From Pseudomonas sp. B21-023 (GTDB taxonomy: Bacteria; Pseudomonadota; Gammaproteobacteria; Pseudomonadales; Pseudomonadaceae), in contig NZ_CP087190.1 of NCBI RefSeq assembly GCF_024749165.1, positions 3,445,501 through 3,509,500 on the forward strand: DNA of 64,000 nucleotides. Direction: 5' to 3'. Made by a program: the position numbers and the translations under genes. The notes below the pieces were generated by a model, which did no database searches, was not told the origin of the DNA, and saw only the letters and a list, made by a program, of their open reading frames with translations. Shown piece after piece: positions 45,923 through 53,947 of this stretch (its first letter is position 1; each line of letters starts with the position of its first letter).

Positions 45923-46675
45923 CCGCGGGAACGGCAACAACACCCGACCGTCGCTGGCCGCCGGGTAGTCATGCTGCATGGCCTGCAGGTACAACTGCAG
46001 AAAACCCGCCTGTTCCTGCTCATCCAGCCGCGCCAGGTAAGGCCGCAACGCCGATCCCTTGAACCACTCCACCACCGCCTCGGCGCCACCGATCAAGGGG
46101 TGGTGATAGGTGGTGCGCCACACATCCACCCGCGCGCACAAAGGGCTGAGCAGGTCGTAATAGAAACCTGCGTTGTGCCGCGGCGGCAGGCTGAAGTCAG
46201 CGAACTTGTCAGCCCAAGGTCCTTGGCTGGCAATCTCGCGCAAGCGGCGATGAGCCGGCTCGTCGAGGTTGTCCGGCGTCTGCACGGCCAGGCTCGCACC
46301 TTCGTTCAGCTGCCGCACCAGATGCGGATAGAGGCTGGCATGGTCCGGCACCCACTGCAGCGAAGCGTTGGCAAGAATCAGGTCCTGGGGCACCTGGGCC
46401 GCCCAGCCGGCGATCTCGCCAATCTCGCAACGCACCCGTGGAATGCTCAACCGTGGCCGCTGCCGGGCCTTGTCGACCATGTCCGGATCGCTGTCCAGGG
46501 CGACGACCTGCGCATCAGGGCAACGTTGCAGCAACACTTCGGTGGAGTTGCCCGGACCGCAGCCAAGGTCGGTGGCGTGGCGCACCGGGCGCGTCGGCAC
46601 GGCGGCAAGCAGGTCGCGTACGGCGCGAGTGCGTTCGTCTTCGAACAGCGAATACTGGGTGGCGGACCAGGACAT
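45899..46675 (-). CDS. tam: Trans-aconitate 2-methyltransferase
   Basis: A 258-residue SAM-dependent methyltransferase. MSWSATQYSLFEDERTRAVRDLL is the characteristic Tam start, with SAM motif I ATDLGCGPGNSTEVLL, the acidic loop ALDSDPDMV and motif LILANASLQWVPDH. Tam methylates trans-aconitate, the toxic by-product of cis-aconitate isomerisation. AAGGAG lies 8 bases before the ATG at 46675. The 3' ends of tam and the DUF2784 gene overlap by 24 bases on opposite strands. Confidence 0.92.
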   Translation of the reverse strand: MSWSATQYSLFEDERTRAVRDLLAAVPTRPVRHATDLGCGPGNSTEVLLQRCPDAQVVALDSDPDMVDKARQRPRLSIPRVRCEIGEIAGWAAQVPQDLILANASLQWVPDHASLYPHLVRQLNEGASLAVQTPDNLDEPAHRRLREIASQGPWADKFADFSLPPRHNAGFYYDLLSPLCARVDVWRTTYHHPLIGGAEAVVEWFKGSALRPYLARLDEQEQAGFLQLYLQAMQHDYPAASDGRVLLPFPRLFVVATR

Positions 46676-46767
46676 GGGACACTCCTTGTAGGGCAATTGC
46701 GTGCAGCATAAGCCATGTCGGCACCCCACAGCGTAGGGATGATCCGATTGGCGCAGGCGAAAACGGA

Positions 46768-46799
46768 AACGGCCGGTCCCTTGACGGGTACCGGCCGTT
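46768..46799 (-). terminator. Intrinsic terminator after the amino acid permease
   Basis: AACGGCCGGT and ACCGGCCGTT form a perfect 10-bp stem around 12 bases; on the minus strand it is followed by TTCCGTTTTCG. It lies 20 bases past the permease stop. Confidence 0.65.
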
Positions 46800-46818
46800 G
46801 CGCGCGGCGCTACCGTAT

Positions 46819-48228
46819 TCAGTGACGCTTGGCGGTACGCATCTGGTGCACCACGCCCATGGCCACCACGATGGCCGCGGCGATGCCGGTGGAGATCACC
46901 AGGATCTGGTAGTCAGGCATGAAGGCCATGGTCACCAGCGCCGCCACGATGAACACGATCACCAGGTAGGTCAGCCACGGGAACAACCACATCTTCAGGC
47001 GCACTTCCTTGCCCTCGGCCACCAGCTTGCGACGCATGCGCAGTTGCGAGAAGGCAATCACCAGGTACACCAGCAGGGCGATCATGCCGGTGGTGTTCAT
47101 CAGCGTTTCCAGCACGTCTTTCGGGCGCAGGGTGTCGCTGAAGTTGATCAGCGCGCAGAACACTGCCACCAGGCACGAGCCGATGATCGCGTTCACCGGT
47201 ACGCCGGTGCCGGTGCGGGTGAACTTGAACAGGCGCGGCGCATCGCCACGCTGGGCCAGGGAGAACAGCATGCGCGAGGCGGTGTAGTGGCCGGAGATCA
47301 GGCAGCTGCTCACCGAGGTCAGCACCACGAAGTTCATCAGCAGCTCGGCATACGGCACGCCCAGCAGCTCCAGGGTGCGTCGGTAGGCGCCATAACCGGA
47401 GACGCCCAGGTGCGGGTCGTTCCACGGCACCAGGCAGACGATCAGGAAGATCGAGCCGACATAGAACAGGCACACCCGCCAGACCACCGAGTTGGTCGCC
47501 TTGACGATCTGGGTGGCAGGGTCCTTCGCTTCGGAGGCGGCGATGGTGACGATCTCGGCGCCGAGGAAGGCGAACATCACCCCCAGCAAGGCGCCGATCA
47601 CCGTGGTGATGCCGTTGGGCATGAAGCCTTCGGCGGTCAGGTGGCTGATGCCGCGCACCTCGCCGAACTGCCAGACGTTCATCACTGCGGCGGTGCACAC
47701 CACCAGGAAGCAGACGATCGCCACCACCTTGATCAGCGCGAACCAGAACTCGAACTCGCCGTAGTGCTTGACGTTGAAGAAGTTGACGGTGATCAGCAGC
47801 AGGGTCGTGGCCAGCACGAACACGTTGACGCTCACGTCCGGGAAGAAGCCGTGCAGGATCTTGCCCGCCACGTAGGCCTCCCAGGCCATGAGGATCACCC
47901 AGTACCACCAGTACAGCCAGCCGATGGTGAAACCGGCCCAACGGCCAATGGCGCGGTCGGCGTAGGTGGAGAACGAGCCGGTGTCCGGCGACGAAGTCGC
48001 CATTTCACCCAGCATGCGCATGATCAGCACCACCAGGATGCCGCCGGCCAGGTATGCCAGGACAGCCGCCGGGCCGGCGCTGTGGATCACGCTGCCGGAA
48101 CCGACGAACAAGGCGCCGCCGATCACCCCGGCGATGGACATCATCGTCAGGTGGCGCGACTTGAGCGAGGCACTGAGCTTGCTCTCGTGCCCATCCTTCG
48201 CGGTGGTGGATGTGGATGTTGCGTCCAT
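46819..48228 (-). CDS. Amino acid permease, GABA-permease (AAT/APC) type
   Basis: A 469-residue transporter with 12 predicted membrane segments. SLKSRHLTMMSIAGVIGGALFVGSG at the first helix, AGPAAVLAYLAGGILVVLIMRML and GWLYWWYWVILMAWEAYVAG are typical of the AAT group that includes GabP. Substrate could be GABA or another amino acid. It is divergent from a MocR-type PLP regulator, and MocR proteins such as GabR commonly control GABA and related amine genes, which supports but does not prove GABA. Confidence 0.87.
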   Translation of the reverse strand: MDATSTSTTAKDGHESKLSASLKSRHLTMMSIAGVIGGALFVGSGSVIHSAGPAAVLAYLAGGILVVLIMRMLGEMATSSPDTGSFSTYADRAIGRWAGFTIGWLYWWYWVILMAWEAYVAGKILHGFFPDVSVNVFVLATTLLLITVNFFNVKHYGEFEFWFALIKVVAIVCFLVVCTAAVMNVWQFGEVRGISHLTAEGFMPNGITTVIGALLGVMFAFLGAEIVTIAASEAKDPATQIVKATNSVVWRVCLFYVGSIFLIVCLVPWNDPHLGVSGYGAYRRTLELLGVPYAELLMNFVVLTSVSSCLISGHYTASRMLFSLAQRGDAPRLFKFTRTGTGVPVNAIIGSCLVAVFCALINFSDTLRPKDVLETLMNTTGMIALLVYLVIAFSQLRMRRKLVAEGKEVRLKMWLFPWLTYLVIVFIVAALVTMAFMPDYQILVISTGIAAAIVVAMGVVHQMRTAKRH

Positions 48229-48666
48229 CAGTTATTTACCCCGTGCTTCTTTTTATCCAAGGAAAAACTGTGAAACCCCGATGGTTATCGGTCTCACCTG
48301 TACATCAGTGCTACTGCGGGCAGGGAGGTGTGCGCGAGCACACGCAGGCCATCCGTGGCGGCCTGCTTACGCGGCCAGAGGCGACCCTCTGGACGAACTG
48401 AACCATGCTGGGGACGGACGAGCAGCGTCCGGCCACGCGGGAAGAAGGTGCGAGGCGGACCTCGACGGTAAAGCAGCGATGTTGTGATTATTCATGGCGC
48501 TGTCATGTGCTGTGTTGGCTATATCTGACACGTAATGTAAAAATGTCGAACACATTGAGCCATGCACAGCGGCATGAAAAACGCACTGCACTGTACAGGC
48601 CGCCGATGCAATACACCCGCTGTGCCCCGCAGGCGCCTGGCGTCCCGCACACCTGAAGGCCCCCGA
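48229..48666. other. Divergent control region between permease and MocR genes
   Basis: This 438-base stretch has no convincing gene. It is a mosaic of direct and inverted words: GTGCGCGAGCACAC near 48330, CTGTCATGTGCTGTG at about 48500 and ACACATTGAGCCATGC at about 48550, plus an 8-base palindrome CTGTACAG at about 48592. A GntR/MocR regulator would be expected to bind direct repeats here, but no site stands out. Confidence 0.4.
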
Positions 48667-50091
48667 ATGCTCCAGCTACATCCGGACTCCTCCACCCCGC
48701 TGGTCAACCAGATCATCGACGGCTTGCGCGCGCTGATCGACGACCAGACCCTCAAGCCCGGGGCGAAGGTCCCGTCGATCCGGGCGTTCGCCTCGACCTA
48801 CTCGGTGAGCACCTTCACCGTGGTCGAGGCCTACGACCGCCTGGTGGCCCAGGGGTTGCTGGTGAGCAAGGGCAATGCGGGGTTCTTCGTCAATCGTGCG
48901 GCCAACGATCTGCTGGACAAGCACTCCGTCGAGGCCGATACCAGCCGCCCCACGTTCAACTCGGAATGGTACCTGCAGCAGATCTTCGAGATCCGCCAGC
49001 TGCCGTTCAAACCGGGTTGCGGCTGGCTGCCCAACGACTGGATGTACGAAGAAGGCTTGCGCCGTGGCCTGCGCCAGGTCGCCGGCAGCCCGCTGGAGCT
49101 GTCCGGCTACGGCGACCCCATGGGCCTGCCGGAATTGCGCGCATTGACTGCGCAGAACCTGCAGCAGGAACTGTCGATCGTCGCCAACCCGGCGCAACTC
49201 ATGCTCACCCACGGTGCCAGCCAGGCCCTGGACCTGGCCGTGCGCACCCTGGTGCGCCCCGGCGACGTGGTGCTGGTGGACGACCCCGGCTACCCCAACC
49301 TGATGAGCATCCTGCGCACCCAGGGCGCCACCCTGGTGGGCGTGCCGCGCACCCCGGCCGGCTACGACCTCGACCAGCTCGAGCGCCTGCTGGCCCACCA
49401 CCGCCCCACGGCCTTCTTCACCCAGCCGCACCTGCACAGCCCGACCTGCTCGCGCACCCCGCTGGCGCAGCTGCACCGCCTGTTGCAGTTGGCCAGCCAG
49501 CATGGTTTCCGCCTGGTGGAGAACAACCTCTACGCCGACATGATCGCCGACCCGCTGCCCTGCCTGGCGAGCCTCGACCACCTGCAGCAGGTGGTGTACG
49601 TGGGCAGCTATTCGAAAAGCATCTCGCCCAACGTGCGCGTCGGCTACCTACTGGCCAACCCTGAGCTGACCCAGCAACTGCTGCACCTGAAGATGCGTTC
49701 GGGCCTGACCACCTCGCAGGTGATGGAGCGGGTGGTGTACGCCGCGATCATCGACGGCCGCTGGCGCAAGCACCTCAAACGCCTGCGCCAGCGCCTGGCC
49801 GAGGCGCACCAGGAAGTGGGCCGGCACCTGCATCGGCTGGGTTTCGAGCTGTTCATCGAATCGGATGAGGGGATGTACATCTGGACCCGCCATCCGGCGA
49901 TCCCCGACAGCGCCGCGCTGCTCGACGATGCGCTGGAGAAAGGCATCATGCTCGGGCCCGGGCAGTTGTTCATGGTCGATGCCAAGGCTACCGGGTGGAT
50001 GCGCTTCAACGTGGCGTTCAGTACCGACCCGGCGATGTGGGAGTTGCTGGAGAAGGTATTGGTGAAGCATGTACGCCGGGGCGGGATGTAA
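48667..50091 (+). CDS. MocR/GabR-type regulator (GntR HTH + aminotransferase domain)
   Basis: A 474-residue two-domain regulator. Residues about 8-75 form the GntR winged helix (PLVNQIIDGLRALIDDQTLK, VSTFTVVEAYDRLVAQGLL). The remainder is a fold-type I aminotransferase domain with the PLP lysine in VGSYSKSISPNVRVGYLL and the Asp in VVLVDDPGYPNL. In this family PLP and an amine or amino acid act as effector. The ATG at 48667 is the one directly before the GntR domain; a longer frame to 48562 exists but would add an unrelated basic extension. Likely target: the divergent permease. Confidence 0.87.
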   Translation: MLQLHPDSSTPLVNQIIDGLRALIDDQTLKPGAKVPSIRAFASTYSVSTFTVVEAYDRLVAQGLLVSKGNAGFFVNRAANDLLDKHSVEADTSRPTFNSEWYLQQIFEIRQLPFKPGCGWLPNDWMYEEGLRRGLRQVAGSPLELSGYGDPMGLPELRALTAQNLQQELSIVANPAQLMLTHGASQALDLAVRTLVRPGDVVLVDDPGYPNLMSILRTQGATLVGVPRTPAGYDLDQLERLLAHHRPTAFFTQPHLHSPTCSRTPLAQLHRLLQLASQHGFRLVENNLYADMIADPLPCLASLDHLQQVVYVGSYSKSISPNVRVGYLLANPELTQQLLHLKMRSGLTTSQVMERVVYAAIIDGRWRKHLKRLRQRLAEAHQEVGRHLHRLGFELFIESDEGMYIWTRHPAIPDSAALLDDALEKGIMLGPGQLFMVDAKATGWMRFNVAFSTDPAMWELLEKVLVKHVRRGGM

Positions 50092-50284
50092 CCATACTTC
50101 CCACGCATTGCATGGAACTAACGACTGATCACTACAGTGCATTAATTCCATAAAAAACTGACCTTGCTTACAGGCCAATGGCGCCTGCGTTTCATGGGCC
50201 AGTACTTCCAGATTAACGAGTCCTTTTGAAAGCTGAACACTCTCTAACCCGCTCCATTTTCGGAGCCAGCCTAGGGAGATCACC

Positions 50285-52384
50285 ATGCCAAACACCGTCA
50301 CATTGCCCGCTCAATGGGTAACTCCCGATCCGTTGCCTTCTCTAGGGCATCATACTCTACCGCCTCTGAGCCAACCCGTTTTCACAGCGCCAAAAAATTG
50401 GAAACAAGGGGTCCCTGCAATACATGCACCCCATGACATCGACAAACTCGGCACGCTTTATACCTTGGAGAAAGTTCCTTTACTCGTAAACATCTTCATA
50501 TCGGCACAATTAAAAACAGAAGAACAATACGCACGCTACCAGGCACACCTTGAAGCTGCACTGGATAGTGAAATACAGGCCATTGCACCGTCAGGAAATT
50601 TTGACATCTGGCATATGGAACGGCAACTGGATGCCCTCTATAAACTGACCGTCAGCAAACGACATGCCTTGCTTGAAAGCAGAACGCTAGAAGCCCGATT
50701 TCTCGGCCAACCTATCGATACGACCAACAAGAAACGTCATGCCATTAACTTTGTCAATCGCATGCAAAAACGGCACGGCAGCCGTCCCAGCGCTGTTTAT
50801 GCGTCGTTCATCGAATCCCTGAGCGCCGCCCATATGAGCATCCTGCTCACCCGCTCTATCAGCTTGCTCGAAACAAGGATCGCAGCACTGTCGACGCTGA
50901 TTGCGAACACTCGAATTGAAGCTGAACGCGCTGCCGCCGCTCACGCAGAAGCCGAACGCATCGCCGTAGAAACCGCCGCACGCGCAGAAGCCGAACGTAT
51001 CGCCGCCGAAGCCGCCGCTCGCGCAGAAGCCGAACGTATCGCCGCCGAAGCCGCCGCTCGCGCAGAGGCCGAGCGTATCGCCGCCGAAGCTGCCGCACAC
51101 GCAGAAGCCGAGCGTATCGCCGCCGAAGCCGCCGCACGCGCAGAGGCCGAGCGTATCGCCGCCGAAGCCGCCGCACGCGCAGAGGCCGAGCGTATCGCCG
51201 CCGAAGCCGCCGCACGCGCAGAGGCCGAGCGTATCGCCGCCGAAGCCGAACGCACGTTTGGCAAAAACGTAGAAGCCAAAGCGAATACCCTTACCCTTGC
51301 CATTTCCGGTGGCCCTCAGTTGACGACCACCGCCACCCTTTCCAATATTGAATTCACGCTAGAGTCGGCAATTCGCCAAGCCATTCAGCTTCTCAAGGGA
51401 GGACTGGAGGTCGTAGCCAACCGAGTGTTTGCGGTCGGTATTGGGGCACTGGTGTACTCCCCCGCACTCGGTAACGGTGAATTGCCGTCGGAAGTAGCGC
51501 TGGGCCTTGCAGCCAGCACCTTGTTGCCGGAACTACCCGACAACTTGCAGCAGATCGCAGCGGCGAATGGCAGTATCGCTCTTCCATACAGGATCCATGG
51601 CCAACGCAGTGGCTATGCACTGGTATCCACTTCGTCGCCCGGCACTTCAAGAGATGTCCCTGTACGCGCTCTTTCTTTTGATGAAGCGAGTGCCAGCTAC
51701 CGCTTCACATCGACAGACAGTCCACCTGTAACCCTCAGCTTCCCGATAGTCCGGCCAGCAGACCATTCGACCAAAAGTCCTGCGATAGCGCCTCTGCCAT
51801 CTATCTATCGGGGAGTATCCCTACAACCTGTCGAAAGCAATGCATATACACTACCTGCGTCTGACATCCAGCATATCCGTGACTGCATTTACTGCTTCCC
51901 GATAGAAACGGGATTTCCTCCACTATACATTGTTTTCAACAGCCCTTATCCCGGCGACACTATAGGAGCTTTTACGGGCCGCTCGTACCAGTCAGACCAA
52001 ATAGGTGGCCCCATCATAAATGCCGACTGGAGAACGGCTATTATAACCACTGAAGGAATCGACCTTATTAAGCTGCACACCAGTCGCTTCGAACAGTCAG
52101 ATGCAAACACCACCATGATCCATCGGCTCGAAAGAATATTGAATGGACTCACCGACATTACCGATACTGACAAGCGTTTTTACACTCACGAGCTTCGAGA
52201 ACTTGAGCGATACCGAGCAATTGGAATCCCTGATGGCGTCCAACCCAACGATAACGGGGTCACTTGGAACAATGCCCACACGGCCACATTAGAAGACTTC
52301 CAGCTTGGCGCATCTGCAGATCTACTCTACACTCCAGAAGCATTGGAAGCCGACGACAAACAACTGGCAAGAAAATATAAATGA
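50285..52384 (+). CDS. S-type pyocin-like bacteriocin with novel-looking C-terminal toxin domain
   Basis: A 699-residue modular toxin, recognisably lower in GC than its flanks. GGGAG precedes the ATG. Residues 1-220 are an N-terminal region of unknown receptor specificity. Residues 221-322 are eight 13-residue AEAERIAAEAAAR helical repeats. About 335-535 match the pyocin_S/translocation domain (FAVGIGALVYSPALGNGE, FPIVRP). The C-terminal 150 residues start after the linker IYCFPIETGFPPLYIVFNSP and include GGPIINADWRTAIITTEGID, RFYTHELRELERYRAIGIPD and WNNAHTATLEDF, a pattern I have seen in other polymorphic toxins but cannot name. The next gene overlaps by ATGA and is the presumed immunity gene. 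Confidence 0.83.
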   Translation: MPNTVTLPAQWVTPDPLPSLGHHTLPPLSQPVFTAPKNWKQGVPAIHAPHDIDKLGTLYTLEKVPLLVNIFISAQLKTEEQYARYQAHLEAALDSEIQAIAPSGNFDIWHMERQLDALYKLTVSKRHALLESRTLEARFLGQPIDTTNKKRHAINFVNRMQKRHGSRPSAVYASFIESLSAAHMSILLTRSISLLETRIAALSTLIANTRIEAERAAAAHAEAERIAVETAARAEAERIAAEAAARAEAERIAAEAAARAEAERIAAEAAAHAEAERIAAEAAARAEAERIAAEAAARAEAERIAAEAAARAEAERIAAEAERTFGKNVEAKANTLTLAISGGPQLTTTATLSNIEFTLESAIRQAIQLLKGGLEVVANRVFAVGIGALVYSPALGNGELPSEVALGLAASTLLPELPDNLQQIAAANGSIALPYRIHGQRSGYALVSTSSPGTSRDVPVRALSFDEASASYRFTSTDSPPVTLSFPIVRPADHSTKSPAIAPLPSIYRGVSLQPVESNAYTLPASDIQHIRDCIYCFPIETGFPPLYIVFNSPYPGDTIGAFTGRSYQSDQIGGPIINADWRTAIITTEGIDLIKLHTSRFEQSDANTTMIHRLERILNGLTDITDTDKRFYTHELRELERYRAIGIPDGVQPNDNGVTWNNAHTATLEDFQLGASADLLYTPEALEADDKQLARKYK
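50945..51250 (+). repeat. Eight tandem 39-bp coding repeats
   Basis: Each unit encodes AEAERIAAEAAAR or a close variant (first unit VET, fourth ending H, last partial). Units begin at 50945 and repeat every 39 bases. The period of 13 residues is a charged Ala/Glu/Arg helix, probably a long rod. Confidence 0.95.
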
Positions 52385-52653
52385 ACACTATAAAAGACAT
52401 AGTAAAAAACGAAGTGCCGCAGGATGTAATCTTGTTTTTAGCCACAGACCAAGGGATATCACACCCCCAGCTCGACAGGCTGTATAGCAGCAGCGACTGG
52501 CCTTTCCTCAGCGACAATACGTCATTGATCCTCCTGATAAACCACATGATATCAGAGGGGCTTATCAGCTTTTCCGGAAAAGCATATGTAAAAGGGCCCC
52601 ACTGGCGAGAGCCTCAATTCCTGACCGAAAAAAAATACAAGCTCGCACCTTAA
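52381..52653 (+). CDS. Putative immunity protein for the pyocin-like toxin
   Basis: A 90-residue protein whose ATG overlaps the toxin's stop codon (ATGA), the normal arrangement for bacteriocin immunity genes. The first 60 bases contain only 19 G or C. Sequence has no recognised domain to me: QDVILFLATDQGISHPQLDR is followed by SLILLINHMISEGLISFSGK and a short basic end. Function is inferred from position and size; the immunity family is not identified. Confidence 0.7.
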   Translation: MNTIKDIVKNEVPQDVILFLATDQGISHPQLDRLYSSSDWPFLSDNTSLILLINHMISEGLISFSGKAYVKGPHWREPQFLTEKKYKLAP

Positions 52654-52665
52654 TTAGTAAGCAGA

Positions 52666-52689
52666 CCATGGGCCGCACGCGGCTCATGG
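52666..52689 (+). terminator. Stem-loop after the immunity gene
   Basis: CCATGGGCC pairs with GGCTCATGG (one G-T) around a short loop, 13 bases past the immunity stop. No clear T-tract follows. Confidence 0.4.
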
Positions 52690-52723
52690 TGAGCACAGCC
52701 AAGCCCTTTCAGGTTCTGGTGAT

Positions 52724-52873
52724 GTGATGCTCGGTTATCCAAACCTCATCCGCATACATGACGCCGTGCTGGTGGGTGTATCTGCCGGCTACGACCTTGA
52801 TCAGTTCGACTACCTGCTGACCGACGCCGAACTGCCCCAACATTGGCGTGCTGTGCGCTCCACGGACACTTAA
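52724..52873 (+). pseudogene. Decayed fragment of a MocR-type aminotransferase regulator
   Basis: The 49-residue translation from 52724 contains GYPNLIRIHDAVLVGVSAGYDLDQFDYLL, which aligns with GYPNLMSILR and LVGVPRTPAGYDLDQLERLL of the MocR gene at 48667 (residues about 210-240). Just upstream, KPFQVLVM in another frame matches the preceding RPGDVVLV, so a frameshift separates the two. Segments before and after are missing. It is a relic, not a gene. Confidence 0.7.
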
Positions 52874-52895
52874 TCACTAGCTCCGCCCCCACAAT

Positions 52896-52922
52896 CGAGG
52901 GAGCGGGCTTGCCCCTCGACAG
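52896..52922. repeat. Single REP unit, GCGGGGCAAGCCCGC family
   Basis: GAGGGAGCGGGCTTGCCCCTC lies three bases before the stop of the minus-strand deacetylase gene and is a single, unpaired unit of the family seen elsewhere. Confidence 0.65.
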
Positions 52923-52924
52923 GT

Positions 52925-53947
52925 TTAACGCCAATCGCGCTCTTCGCCGAAGAACGCCCGCGCATTCGCTTCCAGGCTCTCCAGGTGATACCCGCCCTCC
53001 TGCACAATCAGGCACGGCACACGCAACCCACGAATCTGTTCACCCAGCCGGGCGAACCCTTCGGTAGTCACCGCCACCTTGCTCTGCGGGTCCAGCTCGT
53101 AGATATCGAAGCCCAGCGAAAGTACCAGCACCTCGGCGCCGAAGTCCTTCAGCGCTTGCAACGCAACCTCCAGCTGCGCCATGAAGTCCGCTTCACTCGC
53201 CCCGTGGGCCATCGGCAGGTTGAGATTGCAGCCCTCTCCTGCTCCGCTACCGCGCTCGTCGGCAAAGCCCGCCACTCCTGGATAGAAATTGGTCGGGTCA
53301 CCATGCACCGAGACGTACAGCACGTCGTCCCGCTCGTAGAAAATCTCCTGGATGCCCTGCCCGTGGTGCATGTCGGTATCCAGGATCGCCACGCGCTGAT
53401 AGCGGCCGCGCAACACCTGGGCCGCGACGGCGGCGTTATTGAGGTAGCAGAAGCCACCGGCGGCATCGTACCGGGCATGGTGCCCCGGCGGACGACACAG
53501 GGCATAGGCGGCGGGTTCGCCGTCAAGGATGGCCTGGGCCCCGGCGACGGCGCTCTGTGCCGACCAGTAGGCGGAGCGCCAGGTATGCTCGCCCACCGGG
53601 CAGCTGCCATCGGCCAGGTAGCGGCCGGCCTGGGCAAGAATACCGCGCAGGGCGTTGGGTTCGCGGACGAAGATGTTGGACATCACCTCGTCGCCCCAGT
53701 CCTCGGGCACCTCCTTCCAACGCGCATGGGCTTCTTCGAGGAAGGCGAGGTAGGCCTCGCCATGCACTGCCTTGAGCGGTGCCAGGCCGGCATCCTCGGG
53801 TTTGCGGATATCGAAGCCAAGGGCCTTGGCGGCCTGCAGCAGACGCTGGGCGCGTTCGGGGACTTCCTGCGGGGTGCGCATGGCGCCGCGCGAATAGTAG
53901 CTGCGCGGATGGTGGAACAATTGTTCAGGGTGGAAATAGCAGCGCAT
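52925..53947 (-). CDS. Histone-deacetylase-family amidohydrolase (acetylpolyamine amidohydrolase type)
   Basis: A 340-residue zinc deacetylase. The catalytic pattern is visible: RPPGHHARYDAAGGFCYLNN with the His-His pair, ILDTDMHHGQG with zinc-binding Asp and His, VHGDPTNFYPG, and a third ligand Asp in LSLGFDIYELDP. Pseudomonas members of this size are acetylpolyamine amidohydrolases that free polyamines from acetyl groups. Its ATG shares bases with the stop of the preceding carbamoylase-like gene (TGATG), so both are translationally coupled. Confidence 0.87.
   Translation of the reverse strand: MRCYFHPEQLFHHPRSYYSRGAMRTPQEVPERAQRLLQAAKALGFDIRKPEDAGLAPLKAVHGEAYLAFLEEAHARWKEVPEDWGDEVMSNIFVREPNALRGILAQAGRYLADGSCPVGEHTWRSAYWSAQSAVAGAQAILDGEPAAYALCRPPGHHARYDAAGGFCYLNNAAVAAQVLRGRYQRVAILDTDMHHGQGIQEIFYERDDVLYVSVHGDPTNFYPGVAGFADERGSGAGEGCNLNLPMAHGASEADFMAQLEVALQALKDFGAEVLVLSLGFDIYELDPQSKVAVTTEGFARLGEQIRGLRVPCLIVQEGGYHLESLEANARAFFGEERDWR

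Noticed and set aside
50120..50140. LexA (SOS) box before the pyocin gene
   Set aside because: CTG and CAG flank only seven bases (CTGATCACTACAG); a LexA site needs ten.
50945..51250. CRISPR-like regularly spaced repeat
   Set aside because: Units are contiguous, in frame, with no spacers, and encode a protein helix.
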